Assembly: GCF_009208735.1 (NCBI RefSeq)
Contig: NZ_WFLJ01000001.1
Coordinates: 496,001-560,000, forward strand
Source: Janthinobacterium rivuli
Lineage (GTDB): Bacteria > Pseudomonadota > Gammaproteobacteria > Burkholderiales > Burkholderiaceae_D
DNA length: 64,000 nt
Direction of reading: 5' to 3'
Numbering within the stretch: the stretch's first letter is position 1; each line of letters opens with the position of its first letter. The translations under genes and the position numbers were made by a program. This document shows positions 36,046 through 44,040 of this stretch, piece after piece. Below the pieces are notes generated by a model that was not told the DNA's origin, made no database searches, and saw nothing but the letters and a program-made list of their open reading frames with translations.

Positions 36046-36061
36046 GCCGGCAAACGCCGGC
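36046..36061. terminator. short hairpin, possible terminator
   Basis: GCCGGC-AAAC-GCCGGC forms a six-base GC stem between the converging membrane-protein and rpiA genes. There is no T-run, so intrinsic termination is uncertain. Confidence 0.3.
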
Positions 36062-36068
36062 TATCACC

Positions 36069-36746
36069 TTAGTACGCCAACGTACGCACGCCTTCCGGCA
36101 TGCCCAACAGGCAGACGTTCGCGCCGCGCACGGCGAACAGGCCGACGGCGATGACGCCGACGATCTGGTTGATCTGCTGCTCCAGCGCCACCGGATCGGC
36201 AATCCGCAAGCCCAGCACGTCGATGATTTCGCCGCCGTTGTCGGTAATGAACGCTTCCGTGCTGCCGGCCTTCAGGCGCAAACGGGGCGTACCGCCCAGA
36301 GCGGCCAGCTGGCGCGAGACGGCGGCGCGCGCCATCGGCACCACTTCCACCGGCAGCGGGAAGGCGCCCAGGGTTTCCACCAGCTTGGAGCCGTCGGCGA
36401 TGCAGACGAACTGTTTCGCGACGGAAGCGACAATCTTTTCACGCGTCAATGCCGCGCCGCCGCCCTTGATCATGGCGCCGCTGGCCGTGATTTCATCGGC
36501 GCCGTCGATGTAGACGGCGATCGATTCGACGTCGTTCAAGTCGAAGACGGGAATGCCATGGCCTGCCAAGCGGGCGGCCGTCGCTTCGGACGACGCGACC
36601 GCGCCCTTGATGCTGTCCTTGATCTTGGCCAGTTCATCGATGAAGAAATTGGCGGTGGAACCGGTGCCGACGCCGATGATTTCACCTTTTACTACGTAGT
36701 CGATGGCGGCGCGGGCTACGGCTTGCTTCAATTCGTCTTGGGTCAT
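36069..36746 (-). CDS. rpiA: ribose-5-phosphate isomerase A
   Basis: 225 residues, family length. The motifs [16 protein letters not shown] (about 21-36), YIDGADEI (catalytic Asp) and [13 protein letters not shown] (catalytic Lys and Glu) are all intact. It interconverts ribose-5-phosphate and ribulose-5-phosphate in the pentose phosphate pathway. It is a single gene divergent from the cheY-like operon, separated by 207 bases with no gene. Confidence 0.96.
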   Translation of the reverse strand: MTQDELKQAVARAAIDYVVKGEIIGVGTGSTANFFIDELAKIKDSIKGAVASSEATAARLAGHGIPVFDLNDVESIAVYIDGADEITASGAMIKGGGAALTREKIVASVAKQFVCIADGSKLVETLGAFPLPVEVVPMARAAVSRQLAALGGTPRLRLKAGSTEAFITDNGGEIIDVLGLRIADPVALEQQINQIVGVIAVGLFAVRGANVCLLGMPEGVRTLAY

Positions 36747-36953
36747 GACATTCAGGCTAAAGTGAGGAATGGCGCTATTTTAACGGATTGCCGGCCCGGC
36801 CAGCCGGCCATCATGACCGATGATGGGAGCCGATACAACAGGCAAGTGGAAATACCTTGCCTCAGGGCAATTGCGCGTCCATTTACACTCTATGCCCTTT
36901 AAAATATGCGAAAATGGCACGATAGCCCCGATATGACGTTTCAGGAATAGCAC

Positions 36954-37322
36954 ATGAATCACAGTAAACAGGTACTTGTTGTCGATGACAGCCGGGTTTC
37001 ACGTTTGATGTCGCATCAGTTTATCCTCAGCAAACATGCCGACTGGCAAGTGATTGAGGCGGCGACGGGAGAGGAAGCCCTGGAAAAAGTCAAGACAGTC
37101 AACCCTGTGCTGATACTACTGGATGTCAACATGCCCGGCATGGGCGGCATGGCGGCGGCGGAACAATTGCGTACGCTGTGCCCGCAGACGCACATCATTC
37201 TCGTCACGGCGAATGTGCAAAACGCCACCCGCAACCGCGCCAGCGAACTGGGCGTGGGCTTCATGGAAAAACCGATCACTGAAACGCGCATCCACCAGCT
37301 GATCGAATCACTGGGACTGTGA
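36954..37322 (+). CDS. single-domain CheY-like response regulator
   Basis: 122 residues, only a receiver domain. VVDDSR (near 9-14) gives the acidic pair, LILLDVNMPGMGG the phospho-acceptor Asp (near 58), and FMEKPIT the conserved Lys. There is no output domain. It is the first gene of a three-gene set with a CheC-like phosphatase and a diguanylate cyclase; the next start is 2 bases after this stop. A separate kinase must feed it; none is adjacent. Confidence 0.9.
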   Translation: MNHSKQVLVVDDSRVSRLMSHQFILSKHADWQVIEAATGEEALEKVKTVNPVLILLDVNMPGMGGMAAAEQLRTLCPQTHIILVTANVQNATRNRASELGVGFMEKPITETRIHQLIESLGL

Positions 37323-37324
37323 AC

Positions 37325-37951
37325 ATGGTCAATCTCTCCGAACTCGAGAACGATGCCCTGGTAGAGATATTCAACATCGGGGTGGGCCATGCGGCGGCGG
37401 CCATGAGCGAGATCGTGAATGAAGAAGTCACCATGTCGGTGCCGTCGATCACCTTCCTGAACCGTGCCGATGCGGCCGCCTTGCTGGACAGCAAGAAGGA
37501 TGGCGAACGCATCTGTGGCGTCAGCCAGCATTACGATGGCGCTTTCGCCACCGAAGCCATCTTGATGTTTCCTGAAGATAAGAGCCTGGAAATCGTGCGC
37601 CTGATGGTGGGCGACGCCATGCCGCTGCAGGAACTGACGGAAATGGAACAGGAGGCGATGAGTGAGATCGGCAACATCATCCTCAATTCCTGCGTCGGCA
37701 CCCTGGCCAACCTGTTCGACAGCGAACTGCACGGCTCGCTGCCCCTGTACCACGTGGGCACCAGCGCGGAAATCCTCTCTTCGTTCGGCGGCCAGGACGA
37801 CGAGGCCGTCGTGCTGATGCTGCATATCGACTTCGTGCTGTCCAAGCACCAGATCCATGGCTATGTGGCCTTCGTGCTCGACCTGTCCGCCTTGCACGAC
37901 CTGAAACAGCAGGTCAGCCGCTACCTGGCCAAGGTCCTGGGACAGGCGTGA
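37325..37951 (+). CDS. CheC-like CheY-P phosphatase
   Basis: 208 residues. Two CheC/CheX-type active-site helices are visible: LVEIFNIGVGHAAAAMSEIV (about 11-30) and MSEIGNIILNSCVGTLANLF (about 113-132), each with the E-x-x-N catalytic pair. CheC removes phosphate from CheY-P, so the likely substrate is the receiver encoded just upstream. The stop overlaps the next gene's GTG, supporting translational coupling. No CheD is seen in the window. Confidence 0.88.
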   Translation: MVNLSELENDALVEIFNIGVGHAAAAMSEIVNEEVTMSVPSITFLNRADAAALLDSKKDGERICGVSQHYDGAFATEAILMFPEDKSLEIVRLMVGDAMPLQELTEMEQEAMSEIGNIILNSCVGTLANLFDSELHGSLPLYHVGTSAEILSSFGGQDDEAVVLMLHIDFVLSKHQIHGYVAFVLDLSALHDLKQQVSRYLAKVLGQA

Positions 37952-38928
37952 CGATCATGCCCGATGCCTTACACCGACTCGCCCTGCTCGAGAGCATACT
38001 CGGCGCCGTGAACCTGGGCGCCATCGTGCTCGATGAGCAGCACCGCATCGTGCTGTGGAATCACTGGATGGCGCGCCACTCGGCCCGCCAGGCCGACGCC
38101 GTGCTGGGCCAGGATTTCTTCGCCGTCTTTCCGGACATGCGGCACAAGCGCATCGATTCGGCCATCACCCAGGCCCTGCGCGACAATTTCCAGTCGCTGC
38201 TGTCGCAAACGCTGCACAAGGCGCCGTTTGCGCTGTACACGCATGGCGCGGCCACGGGCGGCAACGATGGCGAGGAACGCATGCAGCAAGCGATCGCCGT
38301 CACACCGATCAATTTACCCGGCGCGCCGCGCCACTGCCTGATCCAGATCAATGACGTTACCATCGCCGTGGGGCGCGAAAAACTGCTGCGCGAGCAGACC
38401 ATGGTCTTGCGCTCGCAAACCTTTTCCGACGGCTTGACGGGCATCGCCAACCGCCGCCACTTCGACGTGGCGATCGAGAAGGAAATGCGGCGCGCCACGC
38501 GCACCAGCAGCCAGCTGTCGCTGCTGATGATCGATATCGACCATTTCAAGGATTACAACGACCATTACGGCCACCAGCAGGGCGATGATTGCCTGATCCG
38601 CGTCGCGGCCGAGCTGGCCGCCATGCTGCAGCGCCCCACCGACCTGCTGGCCCGCTATGGCGGCGAAGAGTTTGCCGCCATCCTGCCCGACACGGACGCG
38701 GCGCAGGCGCTGCGCATGGCCGAGGCGATCCGCCGGCACACGGCCGACCTGCGCATTGCGCACGCCAAGACGGGCAATGAGGTCAAGCACATCACGGTCA
38801 GCATCGGCATCGCCACGCAGCACCCGCAGCAGCCGCTGGCCATCTCCGCCCTGATCGGCGCCGCCGACCGCGCCCTGTACCTGGCCAAGGGTGCCGGGCG
38901 CAACCGCGTGATGGTGCAGCCGTCATAA
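37948..38928 (+). CDS. PAS-GGDEF diguanylate cyclase
   Basis: 326 residues. The start is GTG 37948 in a GTGA overlap with the cheC-like gene, or ATG 37957. Residues about 10-140 form a PAS-like sensor (LGAIVLDEQHRIVLWNHWMA). Residues about 155-326 are a GGDEF domain with the active GGEEF and the allosteric I-site RPTD five residues before it, so product inhibition by c-di-GMP is likely. It makes c-di-GMP from two GTP. Co-operonic with a CheY/CheC pair, and near the tad locus, where c-di-GMP commonly affects pili and attachment. Confidence 0.92.
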   Translation: MTIMPDALHRLALLESILGAVNLGAIVLDEQHRIVLWNHWMARHSARQADAVLGQDFFAVFPDMRHKRIDSAITQALRDNFQSLLSQTLHKAPFALYTHGAATGGNDGEERMQQAIAVTPINLPGAPRHCLIQINDVTIAVGREKLLREQTMVLRSQTFSDGLTGIANRRHFDVAIEKEMRRATRTSSQLSLLMIDIDHFKDYNDHYGHQQGDDCLIRVAAELAAMLQRPTDLLARYGGEEFAAILPDTDAAQALRMAEAIRRHTADLRIAHAKTGNEVKHITVSIGIATQHPQQPLAISALIGAADRALYLAKGAGRNRVMVQPS

Positions 38929-39078
38929 AAAAAGCAACGCAAGAAAAAGGATTCCAGTAGACATCTTTACGGCGGATGCGTAGACTCGTAGCTGATTGCA
39001 GCAACAACAACAAGAATTTGTCTGTGGTATCTATCCCTGCGCATGGCCCCCCCATGCGGGACATGGCCAGGAGCGCTT

Positions 39079-40746
39079 GTGAATCTCGATCCTCCCCTCA
39101 GATCCAGCTTGCCGGGTGCCGGCATGGATACGACCATGGTGAACGGCATGCGCCTGCTGCTGTCGAGCGCCACCTTGCTGACCCTGTTCATCGACCCCGA
39201 AAGCGCCGGCAAGCTGAGCAAGATCACCTGGCTGATCTTTTCCGCCTACACCATGCACAGCCTGCTGCTCTACGTGCTGGCCGTGCTGGGCTTCAACCTG
39301 CCGCAGGACATCTTGCTATACTGGCTGGACGTGGCCTGGTATGCGCTGATCGTCTTTTCCACCAGCAGTCACAACAATTTATTCTTCCTGTTTTTTTTCT
39401 TTGCCATCCTGACCTCGTCGTTCCAGCGGGGCTTCGAGGAGGGTGCGCGCGTGACCCTGGCCTCGGCCGGCCTGTTCGCCGCCACCGCCCTGTTCGGCGA
39501 AACGGGGGCGGAACTGTCGCGCCTGCTGCTGCGCACCACCTTCCTGCTGGCGCTCGGCTACATGATCGCCTATTGGGGCGGCTCGGCCATCACCCAGCGC
39601 AGCCACCTGGCGCTGCTGCGCGATGTCAGCCAGTTGTCCAATCCGCGCTTCGGCGTCGACCAGACCATCACCTCGGTGCTGGAAAAGACCCGCAGTTATT
39701 TCAACGGCCGCAGTTGCCTGCTGATCATGCAGGACAAGGGCACGCGGGTCTGGTCGCTGCGCAGCGTGATTCAAACGGGCGCGACCGTCGTACATACCAG
39801 TTCGCTGCTCAGCGACGACGCGGCCAGTCCCCTGCTCGCTTTCCCGCTCGACAAAATCGCCCTGTACAACCAGCCGGCCGGCCGCTGGCTGCCGTGGACA
39901 GGCGGCGCGCGCATGCTCGATCCCGACAGCGGGCGCTGGCTGCGGCATGACGACGCGGCAGGCGCCCGCCTGGCCGAACTGCTCGAAGCGCACGCCTTCA
40001 TCAGCGCGCCGCTGCCCTTGCGCAATGGCAAAGGCCGCATCTTCATCGTGTCCGCCACCAGCATGAGCAAGACGGATGCCCTGTTTCTCAGCCATATAGG
40101 CGCGCAGGCGTTTCCCGTTATTGAAAACATCGATCTGCTCGACCGCCTGGCGTCGCAGGCGGCCTCGCGCGAGCGTGAGAAGATCGCGCGCGACCTGCAT
40201 GACACGGCCGTGCAGCCGTATATCGGCCTGCGCCATGGCCTGGCCGCCCTGCGCAACGAAGCCACGCCGGGCAACCCGCTGCTGCCCGAACTGGAAAAAC
40301 TGATCATCATGTCGGGCCAGGTGATCGCCGACCTGCGCAGCTACGCGCGCACGTTCAAGAACGGCCAGGTGCAAAGCGAGCCGGAACTGCTGGTCGCGCT
40401 GCGCCGCCAGGCCACGCAGATCCGCGAATTCTATGGCATCGACATCGCCCTGCATATCGAAGGCGACCTGCACATCAACGACCGCCTGGCGGCCGAGGTA
40501 TTCCAGATCGTCAACGAAGGCATGAGCAATATCCGCAAACATACGTCGGCGCGCCATGGCGCCGTCAAGCTGACCTGCGTGCAGGGCGCACTGCACATCA
40601 GCATCGACAACGAATGCGCCGCCGCGCACGTGCCCGACTTCCTGCCCGACTCGCTGGCCGAGCGCGCCGCCGCCTTGGGCGGCACGGCCCGCGTCACGCA
40701 CGGCATGCTGGGCAACACCTCCGTACAGATCGAGATCCCCATATGA
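39079..40746 (+). CDS. NarX/HisKA_3-type membrane sensor kinase
   Basis: 555 residues from GTG 39079 after AGGAG. The N-terminal ~170 residues hold five or six membrane helices (including NNLFFLFFFFAILTSSF), then a GAF-like region (about 190-350). The HisKA_3 phospho-acceptor is in EREKIARDLHDTAVQPYIGL, near residue 374, followed by a degenerate HATPase domain (VNEGMSNIRKHTSA, near 477). It autophosphorylates and passes phosphate to the LuxR-type regulator that follows with a 4-base overlap. The signal is unknown. It sits upstream of the tad locus. Confidence 0.9.
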   Translation: MNLDPPLRSSLPGAGMDTTMVNGMRLLLSSATLLTLFIDPESAGKLSKITWLIFSAYTMHSLLLYVLAVLGFNLPQDILLYWLDVAWYALIVFSTSSHNNLFFLFFFFAILTSSFQRGFEEGARVTLASAGLFAATALFGETGAELSRLLLRTTFLLALGYMIAYWGGSAITQRSHLALLRDVSQLSNPRFGVDQTITSVLEKTRSYFNGRSCLLIMQDKGTRVWSLRSVIQTGATVVHTSSLLSDDAASPLLAFPLDKIALYNQPAGRWLPWTGGARMLDPDSGRWLRHDDAAGARLAELLEAHAFISAPLPLRNGKGRIFIVSATSMSKTDALFLSHIGAQAFPVIENIDLLDRLASQAASREREKIARDLHDTAVQPYIGLRHGLAALRNEATPGNPLLPELEKLIIMSGQVIADLRSYARTFKNGQVQSEPELLVALRRQATQIREFYGIDIALHIEGDLHINDRLAAEVFQIVNEGMSNIRKHTSARHGAVKLTCVQGALHISIDNECAAAHVPDFLPDSLAERAAALGGTARVTHGMLGNTSVQIEIPI

Positions 40747-41444
40747 ACGACAACCGCCCCATGCCATCGCCCAGCCATGTCATCAGCGTCATGCTGGTGG
40801 ACGATCACAAGACCATGCTGTGGGGCCTGGAGCGGCTGATCGGCGGCGAGCACTCGGGCATGCGCGTGGTCGCCACGGCGTCCGACAGCGCCGAGGCGCT
40901 GGAGCAGGCAAAGGCGCTGCAGCCAGACGTGATCGTGCTGGACCTGGACCTGGGCGGCATCAGTTCGCTGGCCATCCTGCCCGCGCTGGCGCAGTGCGGC
41001 AACACGCGCGTGCTGGTGCTGACGGCCAGCCACGACCAGGCCATCCTGGACCAGACGGTGCTGAAAGGCGCGCGCGGCATCGTCAGCAAGGATGCGCCGG
41101 CGGAGATGGTACTGAAGGCCATCGAGAAGGTGTACCACGGCGAACTGTGGCTGGAACACGCGATGCTGGGACGCATGCTCACGCAGCTGACCCAGCCCGG
41201 CGGCGGCTCGGCGCAAGCCATCGCCATCGCCAGCCTGACTCTCAAGGAAAGAAAGATCATCGCCGCGCTGGTGCACGGCAGCGGAACGCCGGCCAAGCTG
41301 CTGGCGGACCAGCTGTTCATCTCCGAACACACCTTGCGCAATCACCTGACGTCGATCTACCGCAAGCTGGGCGTGTATAACCGCCTAGAACTGTACGCCT
41401 ACGCCACCAAGCACCAGCTGGGCCAATTGCCGCCCGGCGCCTGA
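40743..41444 (+). CDS. NarL/LuxR-family response regulator
   Basis: 233 residues from ATG 40743, overlapping the kinase stop as ATGA. The receiver has MLVDDHKTML, VIVLDLDLGG (phospho-acceptor Asp, near 67) and GIVSKDAPAE. The C-terminal HTH has LTLKERKIIAALVHGSG and LFISEHTLRNHLTSIYRKLG. It is probably the transcription partner of the preceding kinase. The tad locus begins 247 bases downstream in the same direction and is a candidate target. Confidence 0.93.
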   Translation: MNDNRPMPSPSHVISVMLVDDHKTMLWGLERLIGGEHSGMRVVATASDSAEALEQAKALQPDVIVLDLDLGGISSLAILPALAQCGNTRVLVLTASHDQAILDQTVLKGARGIVSKDAPAEMVLKAIEKVYHGELWLEHAMLGRMLTQLTQPGGGSAQAIAIASLTLKERKIIAALVHGSGTPAKLLADQLFISEHTLRNHLTSIYRKLGVYNRLELYAYATKHQLGQLPPGA

Positions 41445-41548
41445 CGCAACTGCCCCCGCGCGGCCACCGCACGGCCACGCCCCCCTACCCTCCCTCCTTG
41501 CTCGCCTGCCACCGGCATGGCCGTCGCCCCCGTGCGTCGAACTCGACC

Positions 41549-41562
41549 GTGACAATTGTCAC
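41549..41562. promoter_or_regulatory. perfect palindrome before the tad locus
   Basis: GTGACAATTGTCAC is a perfect 14-base palindrome, 130 bases upstream of the first small tad-region ORF and 105 bases after the LuxR-type regulator. It may bind a regulator of the tad locus. Confidence 0.4.
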
Positions 41563-41605
41563 GAAAAAAACAAGCAGTTCCTCCTTGCAATAAAAGGATG
41601 TTCTT

Positions 41606-41619
41606 CTGATGTAGATCAA
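41606..41619. promoter_or_regulatory. FNR/CRP-family-like box
   Basis: CTGATGTAGATCAA differs by one base from the TTGAT-N4-ATCAA consensus of FNR/ANR/DNR regulators. A TATAGT stretch at 41632-41637 follows, but the spacing is shorter than for a class II FNR promoter. Low confidence. Confidence 0.3.
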
Positions 41620-41691
41620 GCTGGCAAATTCTATAGTGGTGTTACCGGAGTGCAGATTACCGCAGCGGCCCACCACGACACGGAGCACAGC

Positions 41692-41838
41692 ATGCGCCTT
41701 GACAAGTTTCTTCCGACAGCCCTGATCACCTATTTACAGGGCAAGGAAAAGGCTGCGTTCTACCGCTATGCCCTGGTGGCGGCCCTCATCGCGGTGGTCT
41801 GCATCATCGGATTGCTGGCACTGGGCGAAAGCCCATGA
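41692..41838 (+). CDS. Flp-like single-helix membrane peptide
   Basis: 48 residues starting MRLDKFLPTALITYLQGKEK. One hydrophobic helix (FYRYALVAALIAVVCIIGLL) closely copies the Flp pilin helix (E-Y-G/A-L-x-A-A-L-I-A-V-V), but the +5 Glu is Arg25 and the -1 Gly/Ala is Lys20. It therefore should not be processed or assembled like a pilin and probably stays in the inner membrane. It is the first ORF in front of the two Flp pilin genes. The function is unknown. Confidence 0.6.
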   Translation: MRLDKFLPTALITYLQGKEKAAFYRYALVAALIAVVCIIGLLALGESP

Positions 41839-41914
41839 CGCCAGCGCACAGCAGCAGCACAGTTGTCATGTCGTTTTATCCACCGTTGTACCTTAACCAC
41901 CACCAGGAGTTGTC

Positions 41915-42085
41915 ATGAACCTCATCAAAAACTTTATCCGCGAAGAAGATGGCGTCACCGCAATCGAATATGGCCTGATCGCCGCCCTGATCGCCGTCGT
42001 GATCATCGCCGCCGTCACCATCGTCGGCACCCAGCTGAAAAAGACCTTCAGCACCATCGGCACCAAACTCACCGCCGCGAACTGA
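41915..42085 (+). CDS. flp: Flp/Fap-type pilin 1
   Basis: 56 residues. The sequence EEDG-VTAIEYGLIAAL has the TadV cleavage site after Gly13 and Glu at +5 (residue 18), followed by a 20-residue hydrophobic helix and a short C-terminal tail (KKTFSTIGTKLTAAN). It is the major pilin of the Tad pilus, used for surface attachment and biofilm. CAGGAG precedes the ATG. This is probably the most highly expressed gene of the locus. Confidence 0.93.
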   Translation: MNLIKNFIREEDGVTAIEYGLIAALIAVVIIAAVTIVGTQLKKTFSTIGTKLTAAN

Positions 42086-42180
42086 GGCGGTACTGTCCGG
42101 GCGGGCCCAGGCGCGGCCCGGACAACTTTTTCCCGCATCCCCGGCACGCCCATCTTGACGAACGCATAGCGAGGCCCATC

Positions 42181-42354
42181 GTGAAATCTTTCTTCAGCCG
42201 TTTATCCGACGAATCGGCAGTCACAGCGATCGAATACGCGCTGCTGGCAGGCCTGATCGCGGCAGTGCTGGTAATCACGATCACCTTGGTCGGCGACCAG
42301 GTCAAGCAGCTGTTTGTTTACGTCAAGGACCAAGTGGTCCTGGCCCTGTCATGA
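42181..42354 (+). CDS. Flp-type pilin 2
   Basis: 57 residues from GTG 42181, after GAGG. ESA-VTAIEYALLAGL has Glu at +5 (residue 18) but Ala, not Gly, at the -1 position (residue 13). The helix is similar to pilin 1; the tail (FVYVKDQVVLALS) is more hydrophobic. Its stop overlaps the PAP2 gene as ATGA. It could be a minor pilin. Confidence 0.88.
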   Translation: MKSFFSRLSDESAVTAIEYALLAGLIAAVLVITITLVGDQVKQLFVYVKDQVVLALS

Positions 42355-43421
42355 ACACCCTGCGCGCCTCGCTGCGCACCCACCGCGCCCTGCTGCTGAT
42401 CGTGCTGCTGTATGGCGCAGCCGCCACGCTGCTGGCCGGCAGCCTGCCCAGCGCCGCGGACATCCTCAACGTACTGGCCGGTTTCTTTGTCGCCATCCTC
42501 ACGGGCCCCATCTTCATCCTGTGCGGCTACACCATCCGCGTCATGGTGATGCAACGTCCGCACCGCCTGTGCCACTACCTATACCACGATCTGCGCCGCT
42601 ACCTGAACAACGAGCGCCTGCTGCACGCGCTGCCGGCCATGCTGCTGATCCCCGTCTTCGCCTCCAGCTTCACTGTCTTCAAGGCCGCCATTCCGCGCCT
42701 GCACCCCTACACCTGGGATGCCACCCTGTCCGCCTGGGACATGGCCCTGCATGGCGGCATGGCACCGTGGGAAAGGTTGCAGCCGCTGCTGGGCCACCCG
42801 CTCGTCACGGGCCTGCTCAACTTCAGCTACCATTTCTGGTTCTTCCTGTTCTACGCCGTGCTGTACTGGCTCATCCTCGATACGCGCCGTCCGCTGCTGC
42901 GCATGCAGTTCCTGCTCAGCTTTGCGCTGACCTGGATCGTCCTGGGCAGCATCCTGGCCGTGCTGTTCGCCTCCGTCGGCCCCTGCTACTACGGCCACCT
43001 GCACAGCAGCGACCCGTATGCGCCGCTGATGGCCTACCTGCATGAGGCCAACCAGCACGTCCCCGTCTGGGCCCTGCAAGTGCAGGACCTGCTGTGGCAA
43101 GGCTATCAAAGCAAGGGCGCCCATGGCGAACTGGGCATCTCCGCCATGCCCAGCATGCATGTGGCCACGGCCGTGCTGATGGCGATCATGGGCTGGAAAG
43201 TCAGCCGCGCCGCCGGACTCGCCCTGTCCGCCTTCGCCATGCTGATCCTGCTCGGCTCCATCCACCTGGGCTGGCACTATGCGCTCGACGGCTATGTCGG
43301 CGCGGCCGGCGCGGCGCTGGTGTGGCACCTGGTGGGACGGCTGCTGCGCAGCCAGGCCGCGGCACCGATCATGCACGTGGCCACGGTGCCCTGCATGAGC
43401 AAGGGAGGAGTGACATCATGA
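42351..43421 (+). CDS. PAP2-superfamily membrane enzyme in the tad locus
   Basis: 356 residues, multi-pass (about six to seven helices). The active-site motifs are ISAMPSMHVATAVL (about 262-275, PSxH) and HLGWHYALDGYVG (about 304-316, HxxxD). The style AMPSMHVA resembles the Aur1/Ipt1-type PAP2_3 group, which move or remove phospho-head groups on lipids; the KxxxxxxRP motif is not evident. It overlaps both the pilin 2 and TadV-like genes by four bases, so it belongs to the operon. Its role in Tad pili is unknown; a lipid or polyprenyl phosphate substrate is an inference. Confidence 0.82.
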   Translation: MNTLRASLRTHRALLLIVLLYGAAATLLAGSLPSAADILNVLAGFFVAILTGPIFILCGYTIRVMVMQRPHRLCHYLYHDLRRYLNNERLLHALPAMLLIPVFASSFTVFKAAIPRLHPYTWDATLSAWDMALHGGMAPWERLQPLLGHPLVTGLLNFSYHFWFFLFYAVLYWLILDTRRPLLRMQFLLSFALTWIVLGSILAVLFASVGPCYYGHLHSSDPYAPLMAYLHEANQHVPVWALQVQDLLWQGYQSKGAHGELGISAMPSMHVATAVLMAIMGWKVSRAAGLALSAFAMLILLGSIHLGWHYALDGYVGAAGAALVWHLVGRLLRSQAAAPIMHVATVPCMSKGGVTS

Positions 43422-44005
43422 ACGCCCACCTGCCCATGCTGCTGTGCCTGGCCGTGCTGGCCGGCCTGCTCGCCGCCGCCCTGTGGCACGACCTGCGCAC
43501 GCGCCGCATCCCCAACCGGCTGGTGCTGTGGGGCACGCTGACGGGACTGATCCTGAACAGCTTCGTGCCAGCCGGTGCCGGCCTGTTCGACGCCGCCTTC
43601 GGCGGCCTGGGACCGCTGCAGGCGCTCGCCGGCGCCGCTGCCGGCCTGGCCCTGCTGCTGCCCATGCACCTGCTGCGCGCCCTGGGCGCCGGCGACGTCA
43701 AGCTGATGGCCATGTGCGGCGCCTTCCTCGGCCCCGACGCCGTGCTGGAAGCGGCCCTGCTGACCTTCCTGTGTGGCGGCGTGCTGGCCCTGGCCGCCGC
43801 GCTGGCAGGCCAGCGCCTGCGCCAGGTGCTGAAAAACACCTATCACATGATGCTGGGCGCGCTGCTGCACAGCCTGGCGGGTGGCGCCGCCACGATCGCC
43901 GAGCCGCCGCCCGCCACCGGCAAGCTGGCCTACGCCTTCGCCATCGCCAGCGGCACCTCGCTGCAGGTATTCCTGCATTACAACCATCTGTGGAGCCTGC
44001 GCTGA
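43418..44005 (+). CDS. tadV: TadV/CpaA-type prepilin peptidase (A24)
   Basis: 195 residues, six membrane helices. The two catalytic Asp residues are in WHDLRTRRIPN (about 23-33) and GAGDVKLMAM (about 85-94). It cuts the Flp leader peptide. It lacks the cysteine-containing N-terminal methyltransferase domain found in PilD-type enzymes. The start overlaps the PAP2 stop codon by ATGA. Confidence 0.92.
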   Translation: MNAHLPMLLCLAVLAGLLAAALWHDLRTRRIPNRLVLWGTLTGLILNSFVPAGAGLFDAAFGGLGPLQALAGAAAGLALLLPMHLLRALGAGDVKLMAMCGAFLGPDAVLEAALLTFLCGGVLALAAALAGQRLRQVLKNTYHMMLGALLHSLAGGAATIAEPPPATGKLAYAFAIASGTSLQVFLHYNHLWSLR

Positions 44006-44040
44006 AACGCGCCGCCTGCCCGCCACCATAGGACCTGACC

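Noticed and set aside
41606..41637. Class II FNR promoter for the tad locus
   Set aside because: The box-to-TATAGT distance puts the centre near -31 rather than -41.5, so only the box itself is kept at low confidence.
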